From the NCBI GenBank assembly GCA_949292245.1, contig CASEYV010000003.1, positions 46,210 through 110,209 on the forward strand: a DNA stretch of 64,000 nucleotides. Reading direction: 5' to 3'. Each line of letters begins with the position of its first letter. Within the stretch, counting starts at the first letter, position 1. The notes beneath the pieces are model-generated. The model was not told where the DNA came from. It saw only the letters and a program-made list of their open reading frames with translations, and did not search any database. Source of the stretch: an uncultured bacterium (lineage in GTDB: Bacteria; Bacillota_I; Bacilli_A; RF39; UBA660). A program made the position numbers and the translations under genes. Shown here one piece after another: positions 17,048 to 24,234 of this stretch.

Positions 17048-17664
17048 TAAAAACTATATACTCCCATCACACCTAATAAATATATTACCATAATTATTAT
17101 AATTATTAAACAGATAATATTGTATATTCCTTCATTTTTTATTACCCCCGGCAAATGCTTATAGATTGCACTACCTCCTACGTATAATAAATAACCAAGT
17201 AAGCCACCTAGTACATTTAGTATTATGTCATCTACATCAAAACTTCTTCCTATGTTTAATTGAACAAATTCTACTGTTGTACTTACAAATAAGGAAATTA
17301 TAAATGGAGCTAAGCAGTTTTTGGGCTTTATGTAACATGATACTATTAAACCAAATATTAAAAATGCTAATATGTTTCCACCAACATTGTATATAAATAA
17401 TCTACTGCCAAATTCATAACGCATTATTTCTTGAAATGGTACTATGTTATAACCACTTCCTGAATTCATTTCTACTTTTGTTAATAGTTGAAATAGTAAA
17501 AATATATAACATATTGATATTAACATTAAAAATTCTTTGTAAAAACTTATTTTATTACGATGATTCCTAAAATAAAAGAATCTAACTAAAACCATTGTAA
17601 TTATAAATATTATTAATACCGGCCAGTTATCTTTTAATATAGATTTAATAGTGTTTAGAAACAT
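17047..17664 (-). CDS. VanZ-family membrane protein
   Basis: A 205-aa membrane protein with about five hydrophobic segments and the VanZ pattern: YNIVPFQEIM, NVGGNILAFLIFGL, EFVQLNIGRSFDVDDIILNVLGG (residues ~70-160). VanZ homologues are linked to low-level teicoplanin resistance or envelope functions, but the activity is unknown. It sits between yqfD and ybeY, where phoH is usual, with 1- and 2-nt junctions, so it is part of this operon. Confidence 0.88.
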   Translation of the reverse strand: MFLNTIKSILKDNWPVLIIFIITMVLVRFFYFRNHRNKISFYKEFLMLISICYIFLLFQLLTKVEMNSGSGYNIVPFQEIMRYEFGSRLFIYNVGGNILAFLIFGLIVSCYIKPKNCLAPFIISLFVSTTVEFVQLNIGRSFDVDDIILNVLGGLLGYLLYVGGSAIYKHLPGVIKNEGIYNIICLIIIIIMVIYLLGVMGVYSF

Positions 17665-17666
17665 AA

Positions 17667-18815
17667 TTAATCAATCCCTTCTTCTGTAATTGCTATCTCT
17701 TTTTGTGTACTTATTAACTCTTTTACTATTATAAATACTTCTATATCCATTGTACTATTATTTACTACTTTTTTCAAAACTTTTTTATCAATTATTTCAT
17801 CTTTATCACTTAATTTTATTTTAATGTTTTCTATTGCCTTGTTTATTCCTACTTCTAATGCTTCTTCTTCAGTGTATGTCTTTGTTATTTTTTTAGTTTC
17901 TTTTTCCGTTTCTAAATAAAGATTAAAATCAAATATTTTTAAAATGTTTTTTAAATAACTATTATAGTCTGTAAATCTTTTTCTTAATAATAAATGCTTA
18001 TTATCATTGTTTTCCCATATGATATTATATTTCTTCTTGCCCGTTTCTATATATTCATTGTAACTAAATGGTATTTTTACATCCACTGTGTACCAAGTTG
18101 TTGCATATACTTCACCACTTGCACAAGTTAATCTTCTTTCTTCTTCATTGTATTTAATTATACCTGTTACTAAAGTATCTCCTTCTTTTACATAATCATT
18201 TATATTTACTAGTACTTCACCATTTTCTACTAATATATCATTTATTATCCCCGATTTTGCTGCAATTAAATCACATACTTTGTCTTCTTTGGTAGTATCA
18301 GTTATAATCCTTTCTTCTATCCTAACATTTATTATTAAACCATCTACTTCAAATTCCATCCAATCTAATTTGTCCGGATACTTGTCTAATATCTTTTGCC
18401 TTATTTTATCTAATTCTTTGTAACTTTTCTTAAAATTTAATACCTTTATTCCATATTCATCTAATTCTTCTTTTATTATTTCTCTTATCTCTTTGTTTTC
18501 ATGAATAATATTTATCTTAAATACCATGTTACTTAATATTATAAATAATATTATTCCTATTATTATACTAATTATATAAATGTAATTTTTTTTAATCTTA
18601 TTAAATATATTATATATTCCTAATTCTTTTACTACTTTAAATTTGTAACTAATTAAATACTTGTTTAATTTTTCTAAATACTTACTTTCTATCTTTAAAT
18701 ATATATACTTGTTTTCATATCTTATTTCTAAAACACTTATTCTTAAATATTGTAATTTGTTAATAAATTTGTAATAATCATCACATTTGCTTTTTACCCA
18801 AATAATCTTATTCAT
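17667..18815 (-). CDS. yqfD: YqfD-type sporulation-associated membrane protein
   Basis: A 382-aa protein. Residues 1-80 are cytosolic, a membrane helix lies at ~86-110 (YIYIISIIIGIILFIIL), and a large extracytoplasmic part follows. It contains VRIEERI..., DLIAAKSGIINDILVENGEVLVN and VKEGDTLVTGII, a biotinyl/lipoyl-like hairpin region seen in YqfD of endospore formers, where YqfD acts in forespore envelope assembly. It is paired with yqfC (8-nt overlap), as in Bacillus and Clostridium. Whether this organism still sporulates is unknown. Confidence 0.85.
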   Translation of the reverse strand: MNKIIWVKSKCDDYYKFINKLQYLRISVLEIRYENKYIYLKIESKYLEKLNKYLISYKFKVVKELGIYNIFNKIKKNYIYIISIIIGIILFIILSNMVFKINIIHENKEIREIIKEELDEYGIKVLNFKKSYKELDKIRQKILDKYPDKLDWMEFEVDGLIINVRIEERIITDTTKEDKVCDLIAAKSGIINDILVENGEVLVNINDYVKEGDTLVTGIIKYNEEERRLTCASGEVYATTWYTVDVKIPFSYNEYIETGKKKYNIIWENNDNKHLLLRKRFTDYNSYLKNILKIFDFNLYLETEKETKKITKTYTEEEALEVGINKAIENIKIKLSDKDEIIDKKVLKKVVNNSTMDIEVFIIVKELISTQKEIAITEEGID

Positions 18816-19053
18816 AAAAGAAACCTACTTTGGTAATTTGACCTTTAATTAATAATTCATTGGCACACATCTTATTTATAAATAAATTGTTACCATCTAT
18901 AACTAATCTGAATTGTGTAAATTTTAATTCTATCTTTTTGCTTGATAAACTAATTAATTCAATATAGTTAAATACATGAATGTACTCTTCATATATATTG
19001 ATAAAATAAGATTTGTCATATAAAAAATTAATAAGGTTCTCTTTCATGTGCAT
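18808..19053 (-). CDS. yqfC: YqfC/YabP-family protein
   Basis: An ~81-aa protein with the YabP/YqfC pattern: repeated short beta strands, YIHVFNYIELISLSSKKIEL, and a closing LLIKGQITKVGFF. In spore formers YqfC works with YqfD in the forespore envelope. I prefer the ATG at 19053, 4 nt from AAGGTGAT; the longer form would start at a GTG inside that site. It overlaps yqfD by 8 nt. Confidence 0.78.
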   Translation of the reverse strand: MHMKENLINFLYDKSYFINIYEEYIHVFNYIELISLSSKKIELKFTQFRLVIDGNNLFINKMCANELLIKGQITKVGFFYE

Positions 19054-19094
19054 GATTATCACCTTATTAATTATATGTTTTATTTTTAATTTTA

Positions 19095-19123
19095 ATTTAA
19101 AAGGAGAACCTTTTGTCCTCCTT
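19095..19123 (-). terminator. Probable terminator after yqeY
   Basis: AAGGAG and CTCCTT arms flank an ~11-nt loop on the minus strand. A TTTT-AAATT tail follows. Moderate quality. Confidence 0.5.
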
Positions 19124-19562
19124 AACTTAATTTTTCTTTAACTAAACTACTAACTAATGACATATCAGCATTTTTTGATGCAAGTTCTTCATTAAGTCGT
19201 TTCATTACTTTGCCCATTTCTTTTATGCTTTCAGGTTTAACTTCAGTTATTACTTCATCTACTACTTTTACTATTTCTTCATAAGACATTTCTTTTGGTA
19301 AATAAGTAGATAATATTTCAATTTCTTTTTCTAATTCTTTAACATTGTCAATCTTATTGTATTTTTCATATTCAGCAATTGAATCTTTTCTTAACTTTAC
19401 TTGCTTTTTTATTACACTAGATATTTCATTATCATCAAGTTCATGTTTTTTAGAAATTTGTTCTAATTGTAATGCACTTTTTAGCATCCTTAATACGGAA
19501 AGTTTAAAAGTATCATGTTCTTTCATGGCTACTTTTAAATCATTATTAATTTTTTCTAACAT
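19122..19562 (-). CDS. yqeY: GatB/YqeY-domain protein
   Basis: A 146-aa helical protein resembling the tRNA-binding tail of GatB, the amidotransferase subunit. KEHDTFKLSVLRMLKSALQ (residues ~14-32), LEKEIEILSTYLPKEMS and MGKVMKRLNEEL are typical. Stand-alone YqeY proteins are thought to bind tRNA; the exact role is unclear. It follows rpsU, a conserved neighbour in Bacilli, separated by 2 nt. Confidence 0.93.
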   Translation of the reverse strand: MLEKINNDLKVAMKEHDTFKLSVLRMLKSALQLEQISKKHELDDNEISSVIKKQVKLRKDSIAEYEKYNKIDNVKELEKEIEILSTYLPKEMSYEEIVKVVDEVITEVKPESIKEMGKVMKRLNEELASKNADMSLVSSLVKEKLS

Positions 19563-19564
19563 TA

Positions 19565-19750
19565 TTATCCTCTATTCTTTTTGTGGGAATTTTTTATTCC
19601 TTCTTTAATTTCATTTCTTCTTTTTACACCAGGTTTTTCATAGTGTTTTCTTTTTTTAATTTCAGAAGGGACTCCACTGCGAGCAAATTTTGCTTTAAAT
19701 TTTTTCAATGCTAAATCAACATCACCATTTTTTACTACTACTTTTGTCAT
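19565..19750 (-). CDS. rpsU: 30S ribosomal protein S21
   Basis: bS21, a small basic protein near the mRNA exit/anti-SD region of the 30S subunit. 61 aa: KNGDVDLALKKFKAKFARSG, then KRKHYEKPGVKRRNE. The longer frame reaching 19813 is excluded because it would run through the -35 and -10 boxes of its promoter (19785-19813). The ATG at 19750 has a GGAGGG site. It forms a unit with yqeY. Confidence 0.96.
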   Translation of the reverse strand: MTKVVVKNGDVDLALKKFKAKFARSGVPSEIKKRKHYEKPGVKRRNEIKEGIKNSHKKNRG

Positions 19751-19784
19751 TTTCAGCCCTCCCTTCCGTTTTTTTCTATAAATT

Positions 19785-19813
19785 ATTATAACATCAGCAG
19801 TGGAGCATTTCAA
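19785..19813 (-). promoter_or_regulatory. Promoter of rpsU-yqeY
   Basis: Minus strand: -35 TTGAAA (19808-19813), 17-nt spacer ending in TGT, -10 TATAAT (19785-19790). Confidence 0.8.
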
Positions 19814-19834
19814 CCTTTTTCCGTATTTTATTCG

Positions 19835-19975
19835 TTATTTTAATAAAGAACGCAGATTTTTTCCTACCAGTTTTCCTATTTCAAAAATAGTTTCATATAT
19901 GCCTGCAAGAGCTGTTATTAATGCCCCAGATATACCACCAGTAACTAATGCTAATTCTTTTTTGCTTAAATACAT
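19835..19975 (-). CDS. Double-glycine leader peptide D
   Basis: A 46-aa ORF, fourth of four small peptides behind the C39 exporter. The leader MYLSKKELALVTGG is exactly 14 residues and ends in GG, the cleavage site of C39 peptidases. The 32-residue core is hydrophobic with alternating Gly/Ala (SGALITALAG) and a basic C-terminal end (GKLVGKNLRSLLK), which includes one GxxxG. No Cys. It is read from a strong AAAGGAGG site. It resembles class II bacteriocin precursors; antibacterial activity is inferred, and a signalling or toxin role is possible. Confidence 0.8.
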   Translation of the reverse strand: MYLSKKELALVTGGISGALITALAGIYETIFEIGKLVGKNLRSLLK

Positions 19976-19988
19976 TTAAACCTCCTTT

Positions 19989-20108
19989 CTATTTGCCAAA
20001 AAAACCACAAAAAACTCCTAGAAGAAGTATTGCTATGCCCCCGACTGCTAGCCATACACCCGTTGATCCTCCTTCTATTTGCGTAAGTTCTTTTTTATCA
20101 AGTACCAT
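19989..20108 (-). CDS. Double-glycine leader peptide C
   Basis: A 39-aa ORF. The leader MVLDKKELTQIEGG (14 residues, GG end) precedes a 25-residue, very hydrophobic core, STGVWLAVGG followed by IAILLLGVFCGFFGK. It has a GxxxG (GVFCG) and a single Cys. It could insert in a membrane as one helix. An AAAGGAGG site lies before the ATG, 10 nt after peptide B. Probably a bacteriocin-type pore or partner peptide; this is inferred from leader, size and operon. Confidence 0.8.
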   Translation of the reverse strand: MVLDKKELTQIEGGSTGVWLAVGGIAILLLGVFCGFFGK

Positions 20109-20118
20109 TTTACCTCCT

Positions 20119-20265
20119 TTACATCGGACATAAAGTATTGGATAATATCCTTTTTAACTTAGTACCAAATGCTACCCCTAAACCATATATTTTTAAGTAC
20201 ACATTTAATACTGCTTTAAAAAATCCTCCCTTTATTTCCTGTAATTCTTTTTTTGTTAAATTCAT
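20119..20265 (-). CDS. Double-glycine leader peptide B
   Basis: A 48-aa ORF. The leader MNLTKKELQEIKGG (14 residues, GG end) precedes a 34-residue cationic amphipathic core (FFKAVLNVYLKIYGLGVAFG, then TKLKRILSNTLCPM) with one Cys near the C terminus. It has an AAGGAGA site 8 nt after peptide A. The shared KKEL core of the leader across peptides B, C and D shows they are substrates of the same exporter. Exact activity unknown. Confidence 0.8.
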   Translation of the reverse strand: MNLTKKELQEIKGGFFKAVLNVYLKIYGLGVAFGTKLKRILSNTLCPM

Positions 20266-20273
20266 ATTTCTCC

Positions 20274-20408
20274 TTAACTTTTACACCAAACAAAATTTGT
20301 TAAACCATAGATAACACCTTTTATAAATAATACCGCTCCTAAAACTATTGCTGTTTTAATAATGCCACCACCAGTTATCTCATTTAGTTTTTCTTCTTTT
20401 AATTTCAC
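20274..20408 (-). CDS. Double-glycine leader peptide A (GTG start)
   Basis: A 44-aa ORF starting with GTG immediately after the TAA of the accessory-protein gene, with GGAGG 4 nt upstream. The leader MKLKEEKLNEITGG (14 residues) ends in GG. The core of 30 residues begins GIIKTAIVLGAVLFIKGVIY and ends in WCKS. It is hydrophobic and weakly cationic with one Cys. First peptide of the set of four; the absence of an ATG makes it easy to miss. Confidence 0.75.
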   Translation of the reverse strand: MKLKEEKLNEITGGGIIKTAIVLGAVLFIKGVIYGLTNFVWCKS

Positions 20409-20810
20409 TTAACCTCCATATATTATTCTTTTTATTTTTGTTGCTACTTTTTCTAAATCATAATAAATTGTTACATCTATTATGGTATTTTCTTTAAAGT
20501 CATTTTCTATATTTAATATTACTTCTTGATAGTTTATATTATTGCTTAAAAGTATTTCACTAATATTTTCTATTTCATAATTGTATTTTTTGTTATCTAT
20601 TTTTAAATATTTGCCATTTATTATGATATTAGAATTTTCGATAGGGATGTTTATGACTAATTTGTTATTTTTAATATAGCCTTTGGTATTGAAGGCATTA
20701 TACACTTTTATATTTAATAAAAATATAGATATTATTAATACAATTATTGTCACGATTATAAAAACATGATATAAATGATATTTTATATTAATTAGTTCAT
20801 CATAACTCAT
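20409..20810 (-). CDS. Single-pass accessory protein of the peptide exporter
   Basis: A 133-aa protein of no family I recognise. One membrane helix lies at about residues 18-38 (FIIVTIIVLIISIFLLNIKV), followed by a beta-rich, Ile/Asn-rich extracytoplasmic domain. Placed between a C39 exporter and its peptides, it could be a minimal membrane-fusion/accessory subunit (HlyD/BlpB-like role without the coiled coil) or an immunity protein. I start it at the ATG at 20810, 6 nt from GGAG and just after the exporter stop; the TTG at 20822 is an alternative. Confidence 0.7.
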   Translation of the reverse strand: MSYDELINIKYHLYHVFIIVTIIVLIISIFLLNIKVYNAFNTKGYIKNNKLVINIPIENSNIIINGKYLKIDNKKYNYEIENISEILLSNNINYQEVILNIENDFKENTIIDVTIYYDLEKVATKIKRIIYGG

Positions 20811-20811
20811 T

Positions 20812-22848
20812 TTATGCTCCAATTTCTATTATTTTATCAAATATGTTATCATAATTTTTATGTGTAATACATATTATAGTTTTATTTTTAAAATAATCTT
20901 TTATGTTTTTCATTATTTTTTCCTCCAAATTGTAGTCTACTTCACTTAATGCTTCATCTAATATTAATATCTGAAAATTATTTAGTAAAGCTCGAGCTAA
21001 AATAATTCGTTGCTTTTCACCCCCTGAAATATTTGCCCCGTCATTACTTATGCCCGTGTCATATCGCATAGGTTTGTTTTCTATTATCTTGTCAACAGCA
21101 CATAATTTGCATATATCAAAAAACTTTTTATCACTTACAAATCGATCAAGTATTATATTGTTTTTAATTGTGTCTGTTATTATGTTTTCATTTTGATTTA
21201 TGTATAATACATTGTTTCTAATCGTTGCAGTACTTAAGTCTTTTATATTGTTATTTCCTATTAATATGTTACCTTTGTATTCCGTAATATATTTATCTAA
21301 TATTTTACATAATGTAGATTTTCCACAACCACTATTTCCTTTAAATAAAACAAATTCACCCCCTTCTATAAGTAAACTGAAATTATTAAATATGTTATCT
21401 AAGTGATTGTAGGAATATGTTAAATTATTAATTTTTATACTATTTTCTTTTAAATAATTGCTTTTCCCCATTTTTTCTGGTTCATTGCTTAAAAAGTCAT
21501 TTATTTTGTTGTATGTGGCCTTTAAAAAATTATATTTTGGAATGTTGTTTATGCAGTTTTTTATTGGGTCTAAAAAGAAACCTAATAATGTATTAAATGT
21601 TATTAGTGCTGTTATTTCTAATTTGTTGTTGTATATTAAATAAAACCCCCATGTATTGATAATAAAAAAACCTATTTCACTTATCCAATTTTTTAAAGTT
21701 CTTTCTTTGTTTAAAAAACTACCTAATATGTAATTGTCATATAAAAAATTAGTTAAAACTTCTTCAATTTTTTTTAATCTAGAATTTGTTACATTTAAGT
21801 TTTTAATACTGTTTATCATATTGACATTTTCTAATAAAGTATTATTAAATTGTGACTCTAATTCAATGTTTTGATATGCCTTTTTAAAAATTAATTTACT
21901 AGTTATTAATCCTACTATTAAATATAAAATTAAACTAAGAAAAAGTGCTAAAAAAAGATCTTTACTTATATTTAATAATAAAGGCACCGAGGCAAACATT
22001 AATAAAAAATCTAATATGCAAGATATAAATATGTCAGTAAATAAATTCTTTATATTAGCAAGTTCATTTACTCTAGTTATTATCTCTCCACTAGTTCTAC
22101 TCGTGATTACCTCTAAAGGGAGATTAAAAATATGTTTGATGAAAGAAGAATTTAATAAACAATCTATGTTTTTGTTTAAATGATTTTCTAAATAACTTCT
22201 TAAATATGTAAATATTAATTTTAATATCGTTACTATGCCAAATATGATAACAAAAATTTTTAAATACATAATATAATAATTGCTTGTTATACTATTTATC
22301 ATTACTTGAAAATAATAACTACTTATTATCGTAAAAATCATCATAAATATGCTCATTATTATTATGGTTATAAATAATCTTTTTTCTTTTAAAAGTATAT
22401 CTAAAAATATACTAAATAGATTACTTTCTTTTTTTAATGTGATTATTTTACTTTTTGGATAAAATATTAATAATACTTTGCTCCATTCATTGTAAAATTC
22501 TTGCTTAGTCTTTACAACTTTACCTTTAGCTGGATCCATTAATATTACTTTGTTTTTGGTAATCTTGTAAATAACTACATAATGTTGTAAACCATTTTTT
22601 AGATTAATATGAGCAATTGCTGGGAGTTTTATTTTTGAATCTTCTAAAGAATTGACTTTTATGCCTATACCATCAAAACCATATTTTTTACTGGCTTCAA
22701 TTATGTTTAAGGCTGTTGTTCCTTCATTTGATGCTTTAACATCTAATCTGATTTTCTCTAAAGATACATAACCATTGTAATGCTCTATTATTGATGCTAA
22801 TGAACATACTCCACAGTCTTTAAAATCTCTTTGCCGAATTATTTTCAT
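20812..22848 (-). CDS. C39 peptidase-containing ABC exporter (bacteriocin type)
   Basis: A 678-aa exporter that should remove double-glycine leaders and secrete the peptides. Residues 1-130 are a C39 peptidase: Q6, catalytic C12 (DCGVCSLA), H89 (LQHYVVIY) and D105 (DPAKGK) are all present. About six membrane helices lie between residues ~155 and 440 (LFITIIIMSIFMMIFTIISS and others). The ATPase has Walker A GNSGCGKS (504-511), signature ISGGEKQ (607-613) and Walker B LILDEALSEVD (628-638). No lantibiotic dehydratase or cyclase is nearby, so the products are probably unmodified. First gene of the peptide operon. Confidence 0.93.
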   Translation of the reverse strand: MKIIRQRDFKDCGVCSLASIIEHYNGYVSLEKIRLDVKASNEGTTALNIIEASKKYGFDGIGIKVNSLEDSKIKLPAIAHINLKNGLQHYVVIYKITKNKVILMDPAKGKVVKTKQEFYNEWSKVLLIFYPKSKIITLKKESNLFSIFLDILLKEKRLFITIIIMSIFMMIFTIISSYYFQVMINSITSNYYIMYLKIFVIIFGIVTILKLIFTYLRSYLENHLNKNIDCLLNSSFIKHIFNLPLEVITSRTSGEIITRVNELANIKNLFTDIFISCILDFLLMFASVPLLLNISKDLFLALFLSLILYLIVGLITSKLIFKKAYQNIELESQFNNTLLENVNMINSIKNLNVTNSRLKKIEEVLTNFLYDNYILGSFLNKERTLKNWISEIGFFIINTWGFYLIYNNKLEITALITFNTLLGFFLDPIKNCINNIPKYNFLKATYNKINDFLSNEPEKMGKSNYLKENSIKINNLTYSYNHLDNIFNNFSLLIEGGEFVLFKGNSGCGKSTLCKILDKYITEYKGNILIGNNNIKDLSTATIRNNVLYINQNENIITDTIKNNIILDRFVSDKKFFDICKLCAVDKIIENKPMRYDTGISNDGANISGGEKQRIILARALLNNFQILILDEALSEVDYNLEEKIMKNIKDYFKNKTIICITHKNYDNIFDKIIEIGA

Positions 22849-22926
22849 ATCCTTTTTCCCCCTTCACTATATATTTTAAATTAATTAATATGTTATTCTT
22901 TTTTTATTTTAAATTTTTTTAAAAAT

Positions 22927-22953
22927 TAAAAAAAGTTGTAAAATTACAACTTT
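22927..22953 (-). terminator. Intrinsic terminator of the 22960-23643 gene
   Basis: AAAGTTGTA and TACAACTTT with an ATTT loop and seven T on the minus strand. It separates this gene from the exporter operon. Confidence 0.85.
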
Positions 22954-22959
22954 CAACTT

Positions 22960-23643
22960 TTATTCTTGCCTTTTTCTAACTTTTCTTAGTATTAAAGAAC
23001 TTGTTTCAGCCTTTTTTAAAACTTCTTCCATCGAGCCATTTACTAAACCTGTAGCTAATACTTCTTCTATTTCACTTAGTTTTACACTTTTTAAATATTC
23101 AATGTTAAATAGTTCTAATAATCTTGAAATATCTCTGGATGCTAAATTTTCATATTTACCTAATTGTAATAATTGTAGTAAATATAGGGTTGTTGGTAAA
23201 TTTAACATATTTTGTATACTATATTCACTTCCCCGAAGAGTTGGGTATGCTTTTCTTACTTCTTCTAAAGCAAGTAAATGAAATAATTCATGATCTAAGC
23301 CGTCTTCTTTAGAATACGTGTATACCCTTTTTGGTATAATCGAATCATAGTAGCCTTCAATATATTGTTCTAAAATATCATCTTGCTTATTACTTTGATA
23401 TATTTGAGAATAATAACCTAAATTTGGTGGTGTACTATCATCATAGTTTAAAGAACAGTATTCAATGTCTGTTGAACCATTAAATTCATTAATTGTTCTT
23501 TCATTATTTGTTTTTAAACTCAAAAATAAATTAGCACCTTTATTTCTTTGTAATACTTCCTTTTTATATCTTTTTATTTTTCTAGAGTCTTCTTCAATAG
23601 TGTATAAATCTATTGCATCAGACTTTTTATCATATATAAGCAT
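22960..23643 (-). CDS. Hypothetical protein with an HELFH putative zinc-protease motif
   Basis: A 227-aa protein I do not recognise. There is no signal peptide or membrane helix. The middle contains DGLDHELFHLLALEEV (residues ~116-131), which fits HExxH of zinc metallopeptidases; a downstream acidic third ligand cannot be assigned with certainty. The C terminus is helical (LPTTLYLLQLLQLGKYENL, then ISRLLELFNIEYLK). It has its own AAAGGAGG site and terminator, directly upstream of the exporter operon. It may be a protease or a decoy motif; association with the peptide locus is by position only. Confidence 0.7.
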   Translation of the reverse strand: MLIYDKKSDAIDLYTIEEDSRKIKRYKKEVLQRNKGANLFLSLKTNNERTINEFNGSTDIEYCSLNYDDSTPPNLGYYSQIYQSNKQDDILEQYIEGYYDSIIPKRVYTYSKEDGLDHELFHLLALEEVRKAYPTLRGSEYSIQNMLNLPTTLYLLQLLQLGKYENLASRDISRLLELFNIEYLKSVKLSEIEEVLATGLVNGSMEEVLKKAETSSLILRKVRKRQE

Positions 23644-23750
23644 TTTTTATACCTCCTTTATATTTTGGATAATTGTTTTTATAGTGCCTCATCAACTATA
23701 AATTTTAACTCTTGGTTTATTTGTATCTTTTATTGATTTTTTTATTAATA

Positions 23751-24078
23751 TTATCTTTTTAAAACTAATGACTTGTTTTTTACCATCAAGAAATCAAAAG
23801 TATTAGTATACATATTAGAAATTAATGTCTCATATGAATAAGTTGTATCGATTTGAGAATCACCTTTTTTATTAGGATTTGCAACATAAAACTCATTATT
23901 TAAATGATTGACACTTGTAACAGCAATATAACGTCCATAATTAGAAAAAGTCCTTGGATATTCTATTTTTCCTTTTGGTCAAAGCCATGTAATCTTGTTT
24001 AATCATTTCAATAATTTGATCTTTTTTTTACTCAGGACGCTCGTAACTATATTTTACTAATTGATACACAATGTCAAA
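23751..24078 (-). pseudogene. Decayed C39-like/papain-like gene remnant
   Basis: The interval between the HELFH gene and tRNA-Arg has no intact ORF but two coherent fragments on the minus strand. An upstream frame reads FDIVYQLVKYSYERPE, stop, KKDQIIEMIKQDYMALTK. After a frame change a second reads YPRTFSNYGRYIAVTSVNHL and on to FYVANPNKKGDSQID. The pattern GRYIAVTSV...FYVANP resembles the His-containing end of C39-like peptidases (HYVVVTG...V.V.DP). In-frame TAA and TGA stops and the frameshift mark it as broken. From 23644 to 23750 I see only an extra short frame continuing the remnant. Family assignment tentative. Confidence 0.5.
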
Positions 24079-24106
24079 TTAATTTAATAAATTCTATGTA
24101 AATTAA

Positions 24107-24131
24107 AATTCTAACTACAAAAGTCAGAATT
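24107..24131 (-). terminator. Intrinsic terminator after tRNA-Arg/ileS
   Basis: AATTCT-GACT and AGTT-AGAATT arms (one G-T pair) around TTTGT, then TTTAATTT on the minus strand. It closes the ileS-tRNA unit. Confidence 0.65.
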
Positions 24132-24140
24132 TATATATTA

Positions 24141-24217
24141 TGGTGTCCCTGACAAGAATTGAACTTGTGACCCCTACCTTCGGAGGGTAGTACTCTATCC
24201 AACTGAGCTACAGGGAC
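24141..24217 (-). tRNA. tRNA-Arg (anticodon CCG), CCA encoded
   Basis: A full cloverleaf on the minus strand. Acceptor GTCCCTG/CAGGGAC, D arm GCTC-AGTTGGATA-GAGT, anticodon stem CTACC/GGTAG with loop CTCCGAA (anticodon CCG, reads CGG), T arm ACAAG-TTCAATT-CTTGT, discriminator A and genomic CCA. It begins 17 nt after the ileS stop, so it is probably cotranscribed with ileS. CGG is expected to be a very rare codon in such an AT-rich genome. Confidence 0.95.
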
Positions 24218-24234
24218 ACACATAAATTTTAACA

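Noticed and set aside
19565..19813. 82-aa form of S21
   Set aside because: The extra 21 codons cover the rpsU -35 and -10 boxes; the ATG at 19750 gives the normal protein length.
19835..22848. Lantibiotic or sactipeptide cluster
   Set aside because: No LanB/LanM, radical SAM or YcaO-type gene is present; the core peptides have at most one Cys, so thioether rings are not possible in most of them.
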